Positions 19,910 to 27,932 of a stretch of 64,000 nucleotides of DNA are shown piece after piece. The stretch is taken from positions 62,001-126,000 of the forward strand of contig JADJRV010000016.1 of the NCBI GenBank assembly GCA_016712045.1, given 5' to 3'. Positions within the stretch are counted from its first letter, which is position 1. Every line of letters starts with the position of its first letter. Source of the stretch: Chloracidobacterium sp. (lineage in GTDB: Bacteria > Acidobacteriota > Blastocatellia > Pyrinomonadales > Pyrinomonadaceae). The notes beneath the pieces are model-generated. The model saw only the letters and a program-made list of their open reading frames with translations. It was not told the origin of the DNA and searched no databases. A program made the position numbers and the translations under genes.

Positions 19910-20203
19910 TTATTCGAGCCGGTTTCGCCAATATCCCGGTTCACGACGGTCGTGCATGATGGCAATTATAACGATCATTTGGTCGAGTTGGATATAGACT
20001 ACAGAGTATGGAAAAGTGTGGGTAACTCCCCGGCGAACGTCGTCCTCGATTATGGGCCACATTTTTGGAGATGAGCAAACGCTTTGGATAGTTGATTCGA
20101 TACAATCGGCAAAACGTCCGTCAAGGCCGATCTCTTTCAGGCCATAGTACTCAGCCGCTTGTTCGTACTCAGTTAGAGCTTCGTCGTTCCAAAGAAACTT
20201 CAT
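19910..20203 (-). CDS. RelE/ParE-family toxin
   Basis: A 97-aa toxin of the type II toxin-antitoxin class. The N-terminal FLWNDEALTEYEQAAEYY is the usual first strand and two helices. The core ends in VRRGVTHTFPYSVVYI, MIVIIAIMHDRREPGYW, the C-terminal sheet of ParE-like proteins. Its ATG overlaps the antitoxin stop by 4 bases (ATGA at 20200-20203), so translation is coupled. ParE members attack gyrase and RelE members cut mRNA; the clear RelE catalytic set is not visible, so ParE is more likely. Confidence 0.87.
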   Translation of the reverse strand: MKFLWNDEALTEYEQAAEYYGLKEIGLDGRFADCIESTIQSVCSSPKMWPIIEDDVRRGVTHTFPYSVVYIQLDQMIVIIAIMHDRREPGYWRNRLE

Positions 20204-20436
20204 TTTCTAAGAGCTTCGCGAACCCGTCTAAGTCCCTCGGCTCCGTCTATAAGTTTTGCATTGCCTGATTTGACCTCGTCAACACGACGGCGAATTTCTG
20301 CCATCCATAGATCGCTGATCGGAGTCTGTTCGTTTTGCGAATCAAGACTATCCAATAAGCGATCGGCCAGCGTCGCCCGGTCGCCAACCGGCAGGGACAA
20401 TGCAGCTTCGGAAATATCTTCGAGTACAACGCTCAT
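20200..20436 (-). CDS. Addiction-module antitoxin
   Basis: A 78-aa protein of the putative addiction-module (unstable antitoxin) family. It has a short N-terminal segment EAALSLPVGDRATLADRLLDSL, then a WMAEIRRRVDEVKSGNAKLIDGAE region, ending in a basic helix. It precedes the toxin, as is usual, and the two form a two-gene operon. It is small and acidic-basic mixed and should neutralise the ParE-like toxin by wrapping it. The pair is chromosomal, between an amidohydrolase and a peptidase, with no other mobile features. Confidence 0.87.
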   Translation of the reverse strand: MSVVLEDISEAALSLPVGDRATLADRLLDSLDSQNEQTPISDLWMAEIRRRVDEVKSGNAKLIDGAEGLRRVREALRK

Positions 20437-20474
20437 ATATGAAGAATCCGTCGAATTCGTTCAGCCTTCAAGAC

Positions 20475-22616
20475 CTATTTTGGTTGCGGCACCTCGTATT
20501 CCGGCTTCGGCATTCCCATTATCCATTTATCAAACCAGCCGACGATGTGCTGCAGGCGTTCGATGCGGTGCCAAGGCTGGCCGGAACGTGAAAGCTCGTG
20601 GCCCTCGTTGGGAAAACGCACCATGACGGTCGGGATCTTGCGATATTTGAGGGCACGGAAAAGCTCTTCACCGCCGGCGGTTGGCGGCGTTCGATAGTCG
20701 GCTTCGCCGAGGATGAACATCATCGGTGTCTGGATGTTGGCGACGTGCGTTATGGCAGAACGCTCTCTGAATCCGGGGTCTTCGAACGGGGCACCTTTGA
20801 ACCACGCGGGTTGAAACTGAGCAAAATCAGCTGTGTACCACCAGTTTGACCAGTCGGAAATGTCACGCTGCGATACGGCTGCGGCAAAGCGGTTCGTCTT
20901 TGTGACCGCCCAGTTAGTTAGGACGCCGCCGCCACTGCCGCCGGTTATACCGAGCTTTTTCTCGTCGATGTAGCCGCGTTTTATGACCTCATCGACACCG
21001 GCCATCAGGTCTTTGTGATCGTCGCCGGGGTAATTGTGCTGGATGACGTTGCCAAAATCTTGGCCGTAACTTGTTGATCCGCGCGGGTTTGGATAGACGA
21101 CGACATATCCCTTTGCAGCCATCCATTGAAACTCGTGGTCAAAGACATAGCCATACGCCGCGTGCGGGCCTCCGTGGATATTGAGGATCAGCGGATATTT
21201 TTTGTTCGGGTCAAAATTGGGCGGTTTTTGCACCCAGGTCTGAACGCGTTTGCCGTCAAAGCTCGTGTACCACACGTCGTCCGGCTCGGTGAGGTTTAGC
21301 TTAGAAAATAGTCCGTCATTGATCTTTGTCAACTGTTTCGAGGAGCCGTTCGAACGGTCAAGAATGTAGAGATCGGTGATAACGGTCGGCGTCGAACGCG
21401 TATAAACGATCTTGCCGCCATCGCGGGTCGCCCGGTACGACAAAACGGCCTGATCGCCCTTTGTTACGTCGCTCATCTTGCCGGTCGCGACATCGAACAT
21501 CCCAAGATTCGCCCGGCCTTCTTTGGCATAAACGCTGATAATACCTTTGCCGTCCGGTGACCAGGTCAAACCCCCGCCGCCGCCCGCACGTGGTGGAGCA
21601 TTGTCGCCGCCGACCCCGCCGCCGACATCATAATCAAAACCGGTCGTGAGGTTTTTTGGCTGAGCGTTAGGGGTGATATCGAGTACCCAAAGGTCCGGTT
21701 GGGTATATGATTGTACTGGCTTGGTTGACGCTGCGGCGTTGAATGCAAACTGCTTGCCGTCCGGACTGAGGCTCAAACCGCCGACGCCCAACGCGACCTT
21801 GGTCAACAACGACGACTCGCCGCCAGCAGACGGGACGCTGTAGATCTCGGTGTTTGGTGTTTCCTCGTAATACTGCTCGGTAACCCTATTGGTAGTGTAG
21901 TAGATCTGAGATCCGTCACGCGACCAGACAAATCCGCCTTCGTTGTAACTGCCGCTCGTCAATTGTTTTGGCGTCGGTTTGTCCTCAGGGCTACGCGGGG
22001 CGGCAATGACCCACAGATGATTTGGATGATTGTTGTCGATGTATCCGCCACCGTCGGAGCGATAGACGGCACGGGTGATAACGCGGACATCGCTTTCGCG
22101 GCCGTCAGCGGGAGTTGGGGCGGGCTTGCCGCCACGGGCGATCTCTTCGGCGTTTTGCGAGTTGCCAAACGAGATCCATTTTCCGTCGGGTGACCAACTC
22201 AGCGAGTTAACGCCGCGAGGCAGAGTCGTTACTTGCCAAGGATCGCCGCCGCTCATCGCGAGCATAAATAGCTGCGGTGCGGCCGTCGGTCCCGGCTGAT
22301 CGCCGCTGCGGACGAACGCGAGATATTTACCGTCCGGCGACCAACGCGGCGAAGTGTCGCGGCTAGTACTGGTCAGCCGTCGCGGTTCGTCACTGCCCGA
22401 TGTTGAGACGGTCCAAATCGACGTGTCGTAACCGGTCTTCGCGGTGTTGACGGTTACTTTTACGAACGCGACAGTTCCGCCATCAGGCGATATTTGCGGG
22501 TCGGCGACCCATGCAAAATCAAACAGGTCTTTCTCTGTGATGTTGCGTTTTTGCGCCGAAGCCGTAACGGCAAATACAAGGACAACGATGGACAAGCGGA
22601 CGAGGATCTTTCGCAT
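20475..22616 (-). CDS. Exported S9 prolyl-oligopeptidase-family peptidase
   Basis: A 713-aa exported serine peptidase resembling dipeptidyl peptidase / acylaminoacyl-peptidase. It has a signal peptide (ILVRLSIVVLVFAVTASA). About residues 40-430 form a WD40-like beta-propeller (repeated WSPDGKYLAF, LSPDGKQFAF, WSRDGSQIYY). The catalytic alpha/beta-hydrolase domain follows, with oxyanion region YPLILNIHGGPHAAYG, nucleophile GITGGSGGG (Ser near 565), Asp in LGEADYRTPP and His in NEGHELSRSG. It fits peptide scavenging together with the Opp importer downstream. Length is normal. Confidence 0.93.
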   Translation of the reverse strand: MRKILVRLSIVVLVFAVTASAQKRNITEKDLFDFAWVADPQISPDGGTVAFVKVTVNTAKTGYDTSIWTVSTSGSDEPRRLTSTSRDTSPRWSPDGKYLAFVRSGDQPGPTAAPQLFMLAMSGGDPWQVTTLPRGVNSLSWSPDGKWISFGNSQNAEEIARGGKPAPTPADGRESDVRVITRAVYRSDGGGYIDNNHPNHLWVIAAPRSPEDKPTPKQLTSGSYNEGGFVWSRDGSQIYYTTNRVTEQYYEETPNTEIYSVPSAGGESSLLTKVALGVGGLSLSPDGKQFAFNAAASTKPVQSYTQPDLWVLDITPNAQPKNLTTGFDYDVGGGVGGDNAPPRAGGGGGLTWSPDGKGIISVYAKEGRANLGMFDVATGKMSDVTKGDQAVLSYRATRDGGKIVYTRSTPTVITDLYILDRSNGSSKQLTKINDGLFSKLNLTEPDDVWYTSFDGKRVQTWVQKPPNFDPNKKYPLILNIHGGPHAAYGYVFDHEFQWMAAKGYVVVYPNPRGSTSYGQDFGNVIQHNYPGDDHKDLMAGVDEVIKRGYIDEKKLGITGGSGGGVLTNWAVTKTNRFAAAVSQRDISDWSNWWYTADFAQFQPAWFKGAPFEDPGFRERSAITHVANIQTPMMFILGEADYRTPPTAGGEELFRALKYRKIPTVMVRFPNEGHELSRSGQPWHRIERLQHIVGWFDKWIMGMPKPEYEVPQPK

Positions 22617-22698
22617 ACATGCTCCTTTGGATCAGCTGGTTTTGAGAAAACTTATACGGCCAGAATACCAGTTTGGTTATTCTTTTCAAGACGAGCGG

Positions 22699-23598
22699 CT
22701 ATTGCTGACGCGCCTTTAATGCCAATTCGAGTTCGTTTTTCAGATCGGCAACCGTCCATTCGTTACCGGGTAATATCTTTGTCACCTTGCCATCGGGGCC
22801 GATCACGGCGGTTCGCAGACTGTGGTTGATCTGAGTCTTATCGTTTTGATCGACCTCGTATCTGAGGCCAAAGAAATCGGCGATCTTTTTAACCTCGGCG
22901 TCTTTGCCGACGGCGAGTTGCCACACGTCAAATTTCGTTTTCGGGTCGTTGCCCATGTAACCGATGCCATACGAGCGCAGCTTTTCGGGCGTGTCGTTTG
23001 CCGGGTCAAACGATATTGAAAGCAGGCGGACTTTGTCCTTTAGTTCCTCATTCCCCGCGATCAGTTTTGCCGTATCGCTAAACGCGGTCGACATTTTAAT
23101 GCAGTAATCGGGCAGCGGGCATCGTGCGTAAATAAAGGTGATCGCCAGAGCTTTTCCCTTAAAATCGTTGATCGCGACGCGTTTACCGTCTTGATTTATG
23201 AGTGCAAAATCAGGCACACTTTGGCCGACCTGGGCAAAGTTTTCGTTTACTGGCGGTGCGGGCTGATTTGGATCAGCAGCGGCAACGATTCCGATATTTT
23301 CGAGATAGTATGGATCCTTGCCGGCGTTATCGACGACGAGATCAGCACGGATCTCAGAGCCGGGTTTGAGATCATCCCAGACCCAATCCGCATGGATCGG
23401 AAAATCCATCGTCATCGCTTCCATATAGCCCTCGATCTTTTCGTGATCGATCTTGGCTTTTTTGGCAGCTCGGTCGACCGAGACGACCTTGCCTTTTATC
23501 GGATAGCGTTTTGCGGTGGCCGAAGAATTAGAATTGGTGTCCGTCTTACAAGCTGAAAACAAGAAAATACAAAAAATAAATAGAGCGAGCTTTTGCAT
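22699..23598 (-). CDS. SCO1/SenC-family lipoprotein with N-terminal CusF-like copper-binding domain
   Basis: A 299-aa lipoprotein with a clear lipobox (FSAC near residue 16). Residues about 30-105 match the CusF-like copper domain (YPIKGKVVSVD, EGYMEAMTMDFPI with Met ligands). A thioredoxin-like SCO domain then follows: VPDFALINQDGKRV, ITFIYARCPLPDYC (CxxxxxC instead of the common CxxxC) and the ligand His in INHSLRTAVIGPDG. SCO proteins deliver copper to the CuA site of cytochrome oxidase or protect against oxidants. No oxidase gene is nearby. The fusion with a CusF-like domain suggests it takes copper directly from the periplasm. Confidence 0.87.
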   Translation of the reverse strand: MQKLALFIFCIFLFSACKTDTNSNSSATAKRYPIKGKVVSVDRAAKKAKIDHEKIEGYMEAMTMDFPIHADWVWDDLKPGSEIRADLVVDNAGKDPYYLENIGIVAAADPNQPAPPVNENFAQVGQSVPDFALINQDGKRVAINDFKGKALAITFIYARCPLPDYCIKMSTAFSDTAKLIAGNEELKDKVRLLSISFDPANDTPEKLRSYGIGYMGNDPKTKFDVWQLAVGKDAEVKKIADFFGLRYEVDQNDKTQINHSLRTAVIGPDGKVTKILPGNEWTVADLKNELELALKARQQ

Positions 23599-23631
23599 AT
23601 ATTGAAATGATGTAACAACCGCCCGAAAATG

Positions 23632-25986
23632 TCATCTCGGCTTGAGTTGCTCGTCATAGATCAGCTGATACATCCGGTAATTTGTCATCACGCGGTAAAC
23701 GTATTCCTTTGATTGAGCAAACATTATCTCGGGCACATAGCGCTCGGGTTGATTTGACCGCGAACGCGACAGCCAGCGTTTCATATTGTCTTCGCCGCCG
23801 TTATAGCTTGCCGCAACGGCGTCCGGCTGCTGCGGGAATAGCGTGAAAAGATCACTGAGATACCTCGACCCAAGCCTGATCGCCGTCGGCGGGTAATAAA
23901 GCTCATCTTGTCGAAAATTGGTGCGGCCGAGTTCGCCCGCGACCTTGGTCGATGTTGTCGAAATAAACTGCATCAGCCCACGAGCCGCCGCATACGATTT
24001 TACATCCGGCTGAAACCGCGATTCCAGATGGATGATCGCGAGGATCAAACGCGGATCGACGTTGTAAGTTTCGGCCGCGTTTCGCAACTCCGTGTCATAT
24101 ACCGCCGGATAGAGCAGCAGCAATTGGTCACGCGGGATCAGCTCGACCGGATGATCCGCCGGCATCTTTCGCCACAGCGGTTCGACAACCGCTAACGCCC
24201 GGTCACCGCGATCTCCGCGAGCGTAATACGTTGCCAGCGTGTTTGCCGAGGTCGATCTTCCCGCTGCCTCAAGTTCGGGCGTGGCTTCGTCATAGAGGCC
24301 GAGCGAAAGAAGAGCACCCGCAACGGTGGTTTGATCTTCGCTTTTTTTCTCGGGCGCCTTGATGTCAGGTGCGCCGGAATATTTTGGCAGAGCTTTGAGA
24401 GCGGCTTTAAGGACGCCGAGAGCGTTATTGCGGATGTCAGGTTTATCGGTCAGTCGCAGAATGCTCACAGCGTGTTTTCGTCGAGCGTCAGCATCCTTTG
24501 CTTTAAGCCCGACCGTAAGTTGTCCGATCTTTTGCGTAATAAAAGACCCGGCAGTTTCCTCTTTCGCCATTTCACGCAGCCGCTCGGTCGCCCGCCAGCC
24601 GTAGTACTCGGCACGTCCGTCGTGGATAGATAGATATGTATCGACGGCCTCGCCGTAGCGTTTCATTTGTTCGAGGGCGTAGGCTTTGAGGAAAGTCACC
24701 TCCGCCAACGTCGTGCCGCCGGGCGTTGTTCCGCCGAGATCGGCGACGGTCATGAGACGTTCGAGATTTGCGAGAGCGGCAGGCCAATCGCCGCGAGCAA
24801 GATGGATGCGGGCCTCGGCAAACGTGGCGATGGTCTCAGGCAGTTTTCCTTTGAAAACTTCACGTGTTTTACCGCACCATTTGATGGCCTCGAGATCCTC
24901 GCCTTGGTCGCGGTGGACATCGACGATATTTAGATACGCACGTTCGAGTTTTTCGTCAGTGGGATATTTTTCGATGAATTTTTGATACCGCTTTAGAGCC
25001 TCTTTGTGTTTGCCGACGCGCGCGTAAGCAGGAGCCGAAAGCAGTAGTGCGTCTTTCGCAGCAACGGTATCGGGATACTGTTCCTGCACCCGTTCGAACC
25101 ATTTTAACGCCTCGACATAGTCGCCCTGTTGCGTAAAACCGCGTCCGATCTGGATGAGCGAATCCTGTGCGTTCGCGCCGTTAGGAAAACGTGCGACTAT
25201 CGCTTCGAAATGCAGTTTGGCGTCGGCAAAGTCGCGGTTAAATTGGTAGATATTTGCCCGCCGCAAATGTTCTGTTTCGGCTAGATCGGGTGCTTTTTTG
25301 CCCAAGGCCTCAGCCCCGCCATTGAGCAGGTCGAGCCCCTTGGCTGCTGTTTGAGCGACATCATCCGGCTGTGCCGCATTTGGCATGGTCGAGAGCAAAT
25401 TATTAAATATCTCACCAGCCACGTCGGCTTTGCCGGAGCGTAAATTTGCCTCAGCGAGCAATGCCTGATCTTCGCGAAGATTGGTTGAGTTCTTTTTTGA
25501 CGGAGAACTCGTCACGCCGTATCCGGCGTTCAATATTCGGATCGTCTCGCTGTAATTTCCGCTTTCAAAATTATTTCTCGCAATCCTCTGACGAGCTGGG
25601 CCTACTAGCAAACTGTCGGGCGACAACAGCACAAGCTGCTGCAAATAGAGGCGTTCGAGCATTAGGTTGCCGGTCGAGCGCGCGATCTCGGACAGATGTT
25701 TTAGTGCATAAACAGTAAGCAGGGAGTCGCGGGCGGCGACATTTTGGTAATTTGCCATCGCGAGGCCAAGCTGGCCGTCGGATTCGGCGTAGCGGGCGAG
25801 CAGGTAATCGTAATTATTGGCGGTAAAGGTTTTTGGGTCGGTTGTGGCGAGATTGTGCAGTTCGGCAATGGCGGATGTGTAGTTTCCGGTTTCTGCCAAT
25901 GCAATTGCATTCGCGGCCGGCCCCTGCGGGATAGCCGCGACGGACATAACCGCAATTAATATGACCGTGCCGATCCGATGTTTCAT
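23632..25986 (-). CDS. Slt70-like lytic transglycosylase with TPR-like superhelix
   Basis: A 784-aa exported enzyme. The signal is short (IGTVILIAVMSVAAIPQ). Residues about 25-580 are alpha-helical with many TPR-type repeats (ALKWFERVQEQYPDTVAAKDA, ALKRYQKFIEKYPTDEKLE). The C-terminal SLT domain (about 620-770) has VDPRLILAIIHLESRFQ with catalytic Glu, ARGLMQFISTT, RLGSRYLSDLF and AVAASYNGGEDNMKRW. The layout (large helical scaffold, C-terminal catalytic domain) matches the Slt70 type, which acts on peptidoglycan turnover. It is divergent from folD, with 55 bases between the starts. Confidence 0.93.
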   Translation of the reverse strand: MKHRIGTVILIAVMSVAAIPQGPAANAIALAETGNYTSAIAELHNLATTDPKTFTANNYDYLLARYAESDGQLGLAMANYQNVAARDSLLTVYALKHLSEIARSTGNLMLERLYLQQLVLLSPDSLLVGPARQRIARNNFESGNYSETIRILNAGYGVTSSPSKKNSTNLREDQALLAEANLRSGKADVAGEIFNNLLSTMPNAAQPDDVAQTAAKGLDLLNGGAEALGKKAPDLAETEHLRRANIYQFNRDFADAKLHFEAIVARFPNGANAQDSLIQIGRGFTQQGDYVEALKWFERVQEQYPDTVAAKDALLLSAPAYARVGKHKEALKRYQKFIEKYPTDEKLERAYLNIVDVHRDQGEDLEAIKWCGKTREVFKGKLPETIATFAEARIHLARGDWPAALANLERLMTVADLGGTTPGGTTLAEVTFLKAYALEQMKRYGEAVDTYLSIHDGRAEYYGWRATERLREMAKEETAGSFITQKIGQLTVGLKAKDADARRKHAVSILRLTDKPDIRNNALGVLKAALKALPKYSGAPDIKAPEKKSEDQTTVAGALLSLGLYDEATPELEAAGRSTSANTLATYYARGDRGDRALAVVEPLWRKMPADHPVELIPRDQLLLLYPAVYDTELRNAAETYNVDPRLILAIIHLESRFQPDVKSYAAARGLMQFISTTSTKVAGELGRTNFRQDELYYPPTAIRLGSRYLSDLFTLFPQQPDAVAASYNGGEDNMKRWLSRSRSNQPERYVPEIMFAQSKEYVYRVMTNYRMYQLIYDEQLKPR

Positions 25987-26041
25987 TAACGGGATTTTAG
26001 CAAAGTTTCGCTATTCGCGGTAAAATCAGACCAAAGCGTTT

Positions 26042-26974
26042 ATGACAACACGAATATTGAGCGGAAAGACTATTGCGGACGCGATCAAATCGGAGATCGC
26101 GGCCGAAGTTAAGGCCATCGAGGTCGAACATGGTTGGCGGCCGTGTCTGGCTGCGGTTCGCGTCGGCCAAGACCCCGCGTCTGAGGTCTATGTCGGCAAT
26201 AAGGTAAAAACCGCTGCCGAACTAGGCATCATCTCGGAGCACCATCATCTGCCTACCGAGACCAGCCACGCCGATCTGCTGGCGTTGGTCAATGACCTGA
26301 ACGCCAACAACGATGTTGACGGCATCCTCGTCCAACTGCCGCTGCCAAAACATATTAACGAACGCGAGATACTCGAATCGATAGATCCGGCAAAAGACGT
26401 TGACGGTTTTCACCCCGAAAACGTCGGTCGGCTGTCGCTGGGCTATCCGTCGCTGGTGCCGTGCACACCGGCGGGCGTAGTCGAGATCTTAAAGCGTTCG
26501 GACATCGAGATCGCGGGCAAGCACGCCGTCATCGTCGGCCGCAGCAATATCGTCGGCAAACCGCTGGCAATGCTGCTCTTACAGGAAAATGCGACCGTGA
26601 CCATCTGTCATTCGCGAACGGCAAATCTGGCTGAGATAACCAGCCAAGCCGATATCTTGGTCGCGGCGATCGGCCGGGCCGGATTTATTCGCGGCGAACA
26701 TATCGGCGCGGGCTCGACCGTCATCGATGTCGGCATTAACAATTTTTCCGACCTCGAAACCGCGAGTGAGATGTTTCCCGCCGAAGATCTCGAAAAGCGA
26801 AAAGCAACGATCGAGAAGCGTGGGAGCACGATGGTCGGTGATGTAAATCCCAAAGATGCGATGCAAAAAGCCGCAAACTTCACACCCGTCCCCGGCGGCG
26901 TGGGGCTGTTGACGGTGGCAATGTTGATGAAAAACACGGTCACCGCAAACAGCACAAATGCGGCGAATCGTTGA
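26042..26974 (+). CDS. folD: Bifunctional methylenetetrahydrofolate dehydrogenase / methenyltetrahydrofolate cyclohydrolase
   Basis: A 310-aa cytosolic enzyme that oxidises 5,10-methylene-THF to 5,10-methenyl-THF and then hydrolyses it to 10-formyl-THF, feeding purine and formyl-Met synthesis. Motifs are ASEVYVGNKVKTAAELGI (catalytic Lys), ILVQLPLPKHI, DVDGFHPENVGRL, PCTPAGVVEIL, AVIVGRSNIVGKPLAMLL (NADP loop), TVTICHSRT and TPVPGGVGLLTVAML. It opens a run of genes on the + strand (folD, MazG-like, coaE, peptide transporter) with short spacing. Confidence 0.96.
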   Translation: MTTRILSGKTIADAIKSEIAAEVKAIEVEHGWRPCLAAVRVGQDPASEVYVGNKVKTAAELGIISEHHHLPTETSHADLLALVNDLNANNDVDGILVQLPLPKHINEREILESIDPAKDVDGFHPENVGRLSLGYPSLVPCTPAGVVEILKRSDIEIAGKHAVIVGRSNIVGKPLAMLLLQENATVTICHSRTANLAEITSQADILVAAIGRAGFIRGEHIGAGSTVIDVGINNFSDLETASEMFPAEDLEKRKATIEKRGSTMVGDVNPKDAMQKAANFTPVPGGVGLLTVAMLMKNTVTANSTNAANR

Positions 26975-27016
26975 AATTTCTCCAAATCTCTGTGAACTCT
27001 GTGGCGGTACAAACTT

Positions 27017-27322
27017 ATGAACTTTGAAGAATACCAATCCGAAGCTCGAAGCACGGCTCTTTATCCGCGGCGAATGGAAAACCTCGAATACCCGACGCTC
27101 GGACTTGCGGGCGAGGCGGGCGAGGTGGCTAATATCGTCAAGAAAATTCAACGCGATCACGGCGGCGTGATCACCGACGAAACGCGTTTGAAATTGAAGG
27201 ACGAGCTTGGCGACGTGCTCTGGTACATCTCGGCGTGCGCCGATGAATTAGGACTAACCCTCGCTGAGGTTGCAGAATACAACGTCCAGAAGCTGGCCAA
27301 AAGACATAATCGGGCGGCTTAA
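27017..27322 (+). CDS. MazG-like nucleoside triphosphate pyrophosphohydrolase
   Basis: A 101-aa all-alpha NTP pyrophosphatase. The metal-binding EExxE/ExxD pattern is visible in LAGEAGEVANIVKKI and KDELGDVLWYISACADEL. These enzymes hydrolyse (d)NTPs to monophosphates and pyrophosphate, for house-cleaning of aberrant nucleotides. It is a single-domain short form. Its stop overlaps the coaE start by one base (TAATG at 27320-27324), so the two are likely co-translated. Confidence 0.9.
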   Translation: MNFEEYQSEARSTALYPRRMENLEYPTLGLAGEAGEVANIVKKIQRDHGGVITDETRLKLKDELGDVLWYISACADELGLTLAEVAEYNVQKLAKRHNRAA

Positions 27323-27924
27323 TGCTAAAAGTCGGACTCACCGGGTCGATCGCGGTCGGCAAGTCTTTTGTTTGCGATTGTCTTCGCGAACTGGGTTGTC
27401 ACGTACTCGACGCTGATCGCACCTCGCGTGATGTTGTCGCAAAGGGAACTGACGGGCTCGCAGAGATCGTTAGCAAATTTGGCGACGAGGTTTTGGAGCC
27501 GGATGGCGAACTTGACCGCAAAAAGATGGGGTCGATCGTTTTCGCAGATGACGAAAAGCGGCAGCTTTTGAATTCTATCGTCCACCCGCGTGTTTTTGAG
27601 GCCCAAAACAAATGGATCGAAGAGGTTGAGAAACGGGATCCAAATGGCATCGCCGTCATCGATGCCGCTCTGATGATCGAGTCCGGCGGGTATAAACGCT
27701 TTGATAAACTTATTGTCGTCTGGTGCGAACCTGAGATACAATTGCAGCGTCTAATGAGCAGGGACGGTTTTGACGAAAATACCGCAAAAATGCGTATCGC
27801 AGCCCAAATGCCACAAGACGAAAAGAAGCGTTTCGCCGATCATTTGATCGACACCTCCCAAGGGTTTGACGATACGCGACGACAAGCCGAACGAATCGTC
27901 ACCGAACTGAAAAAGGCCACGTAA
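27322..27924 (+). CDS. coaE: Dephospho-CoA kinase
   Basis: A 200-aa kinase catalysing the last step of CoA synthesis (ATP plus dephospho-CoA). Motifs are VGLTGSIAVGKSFVC (P-loop near residue 5), HVLDADRTSRDVV and VHPRVF, then IDAALMIESGGYKRFDKLIVVWC and QLQRLMSRDG, AQMPQDEKKRFADHLIDTS. This is the standard length. The pathway partner coaX (pantothenate kinase) lies at the far end of the window, so the pathway is represented at both ends. Confidence 0.95.
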   Translation: MLKVGLTGSIAVGKSFVCDCLRELGCHVLDADRTSRDVVAKGTDGLAEIVSKFGDEVLEPDGELDRKKMGSIVFADDEKRQLLNSIVHPRVFEAQNKWIEEVEKRDPNGIAVIDAALMIESGGYKRFDKLIVVWCEPEIQLQRLMSRDGFDENTAKMRIAAQMPQDEKKRFADHLIDTSQGFDDTRRQAERIVTELKKAT

Positions 27925-27932
27925 TAGCACAA

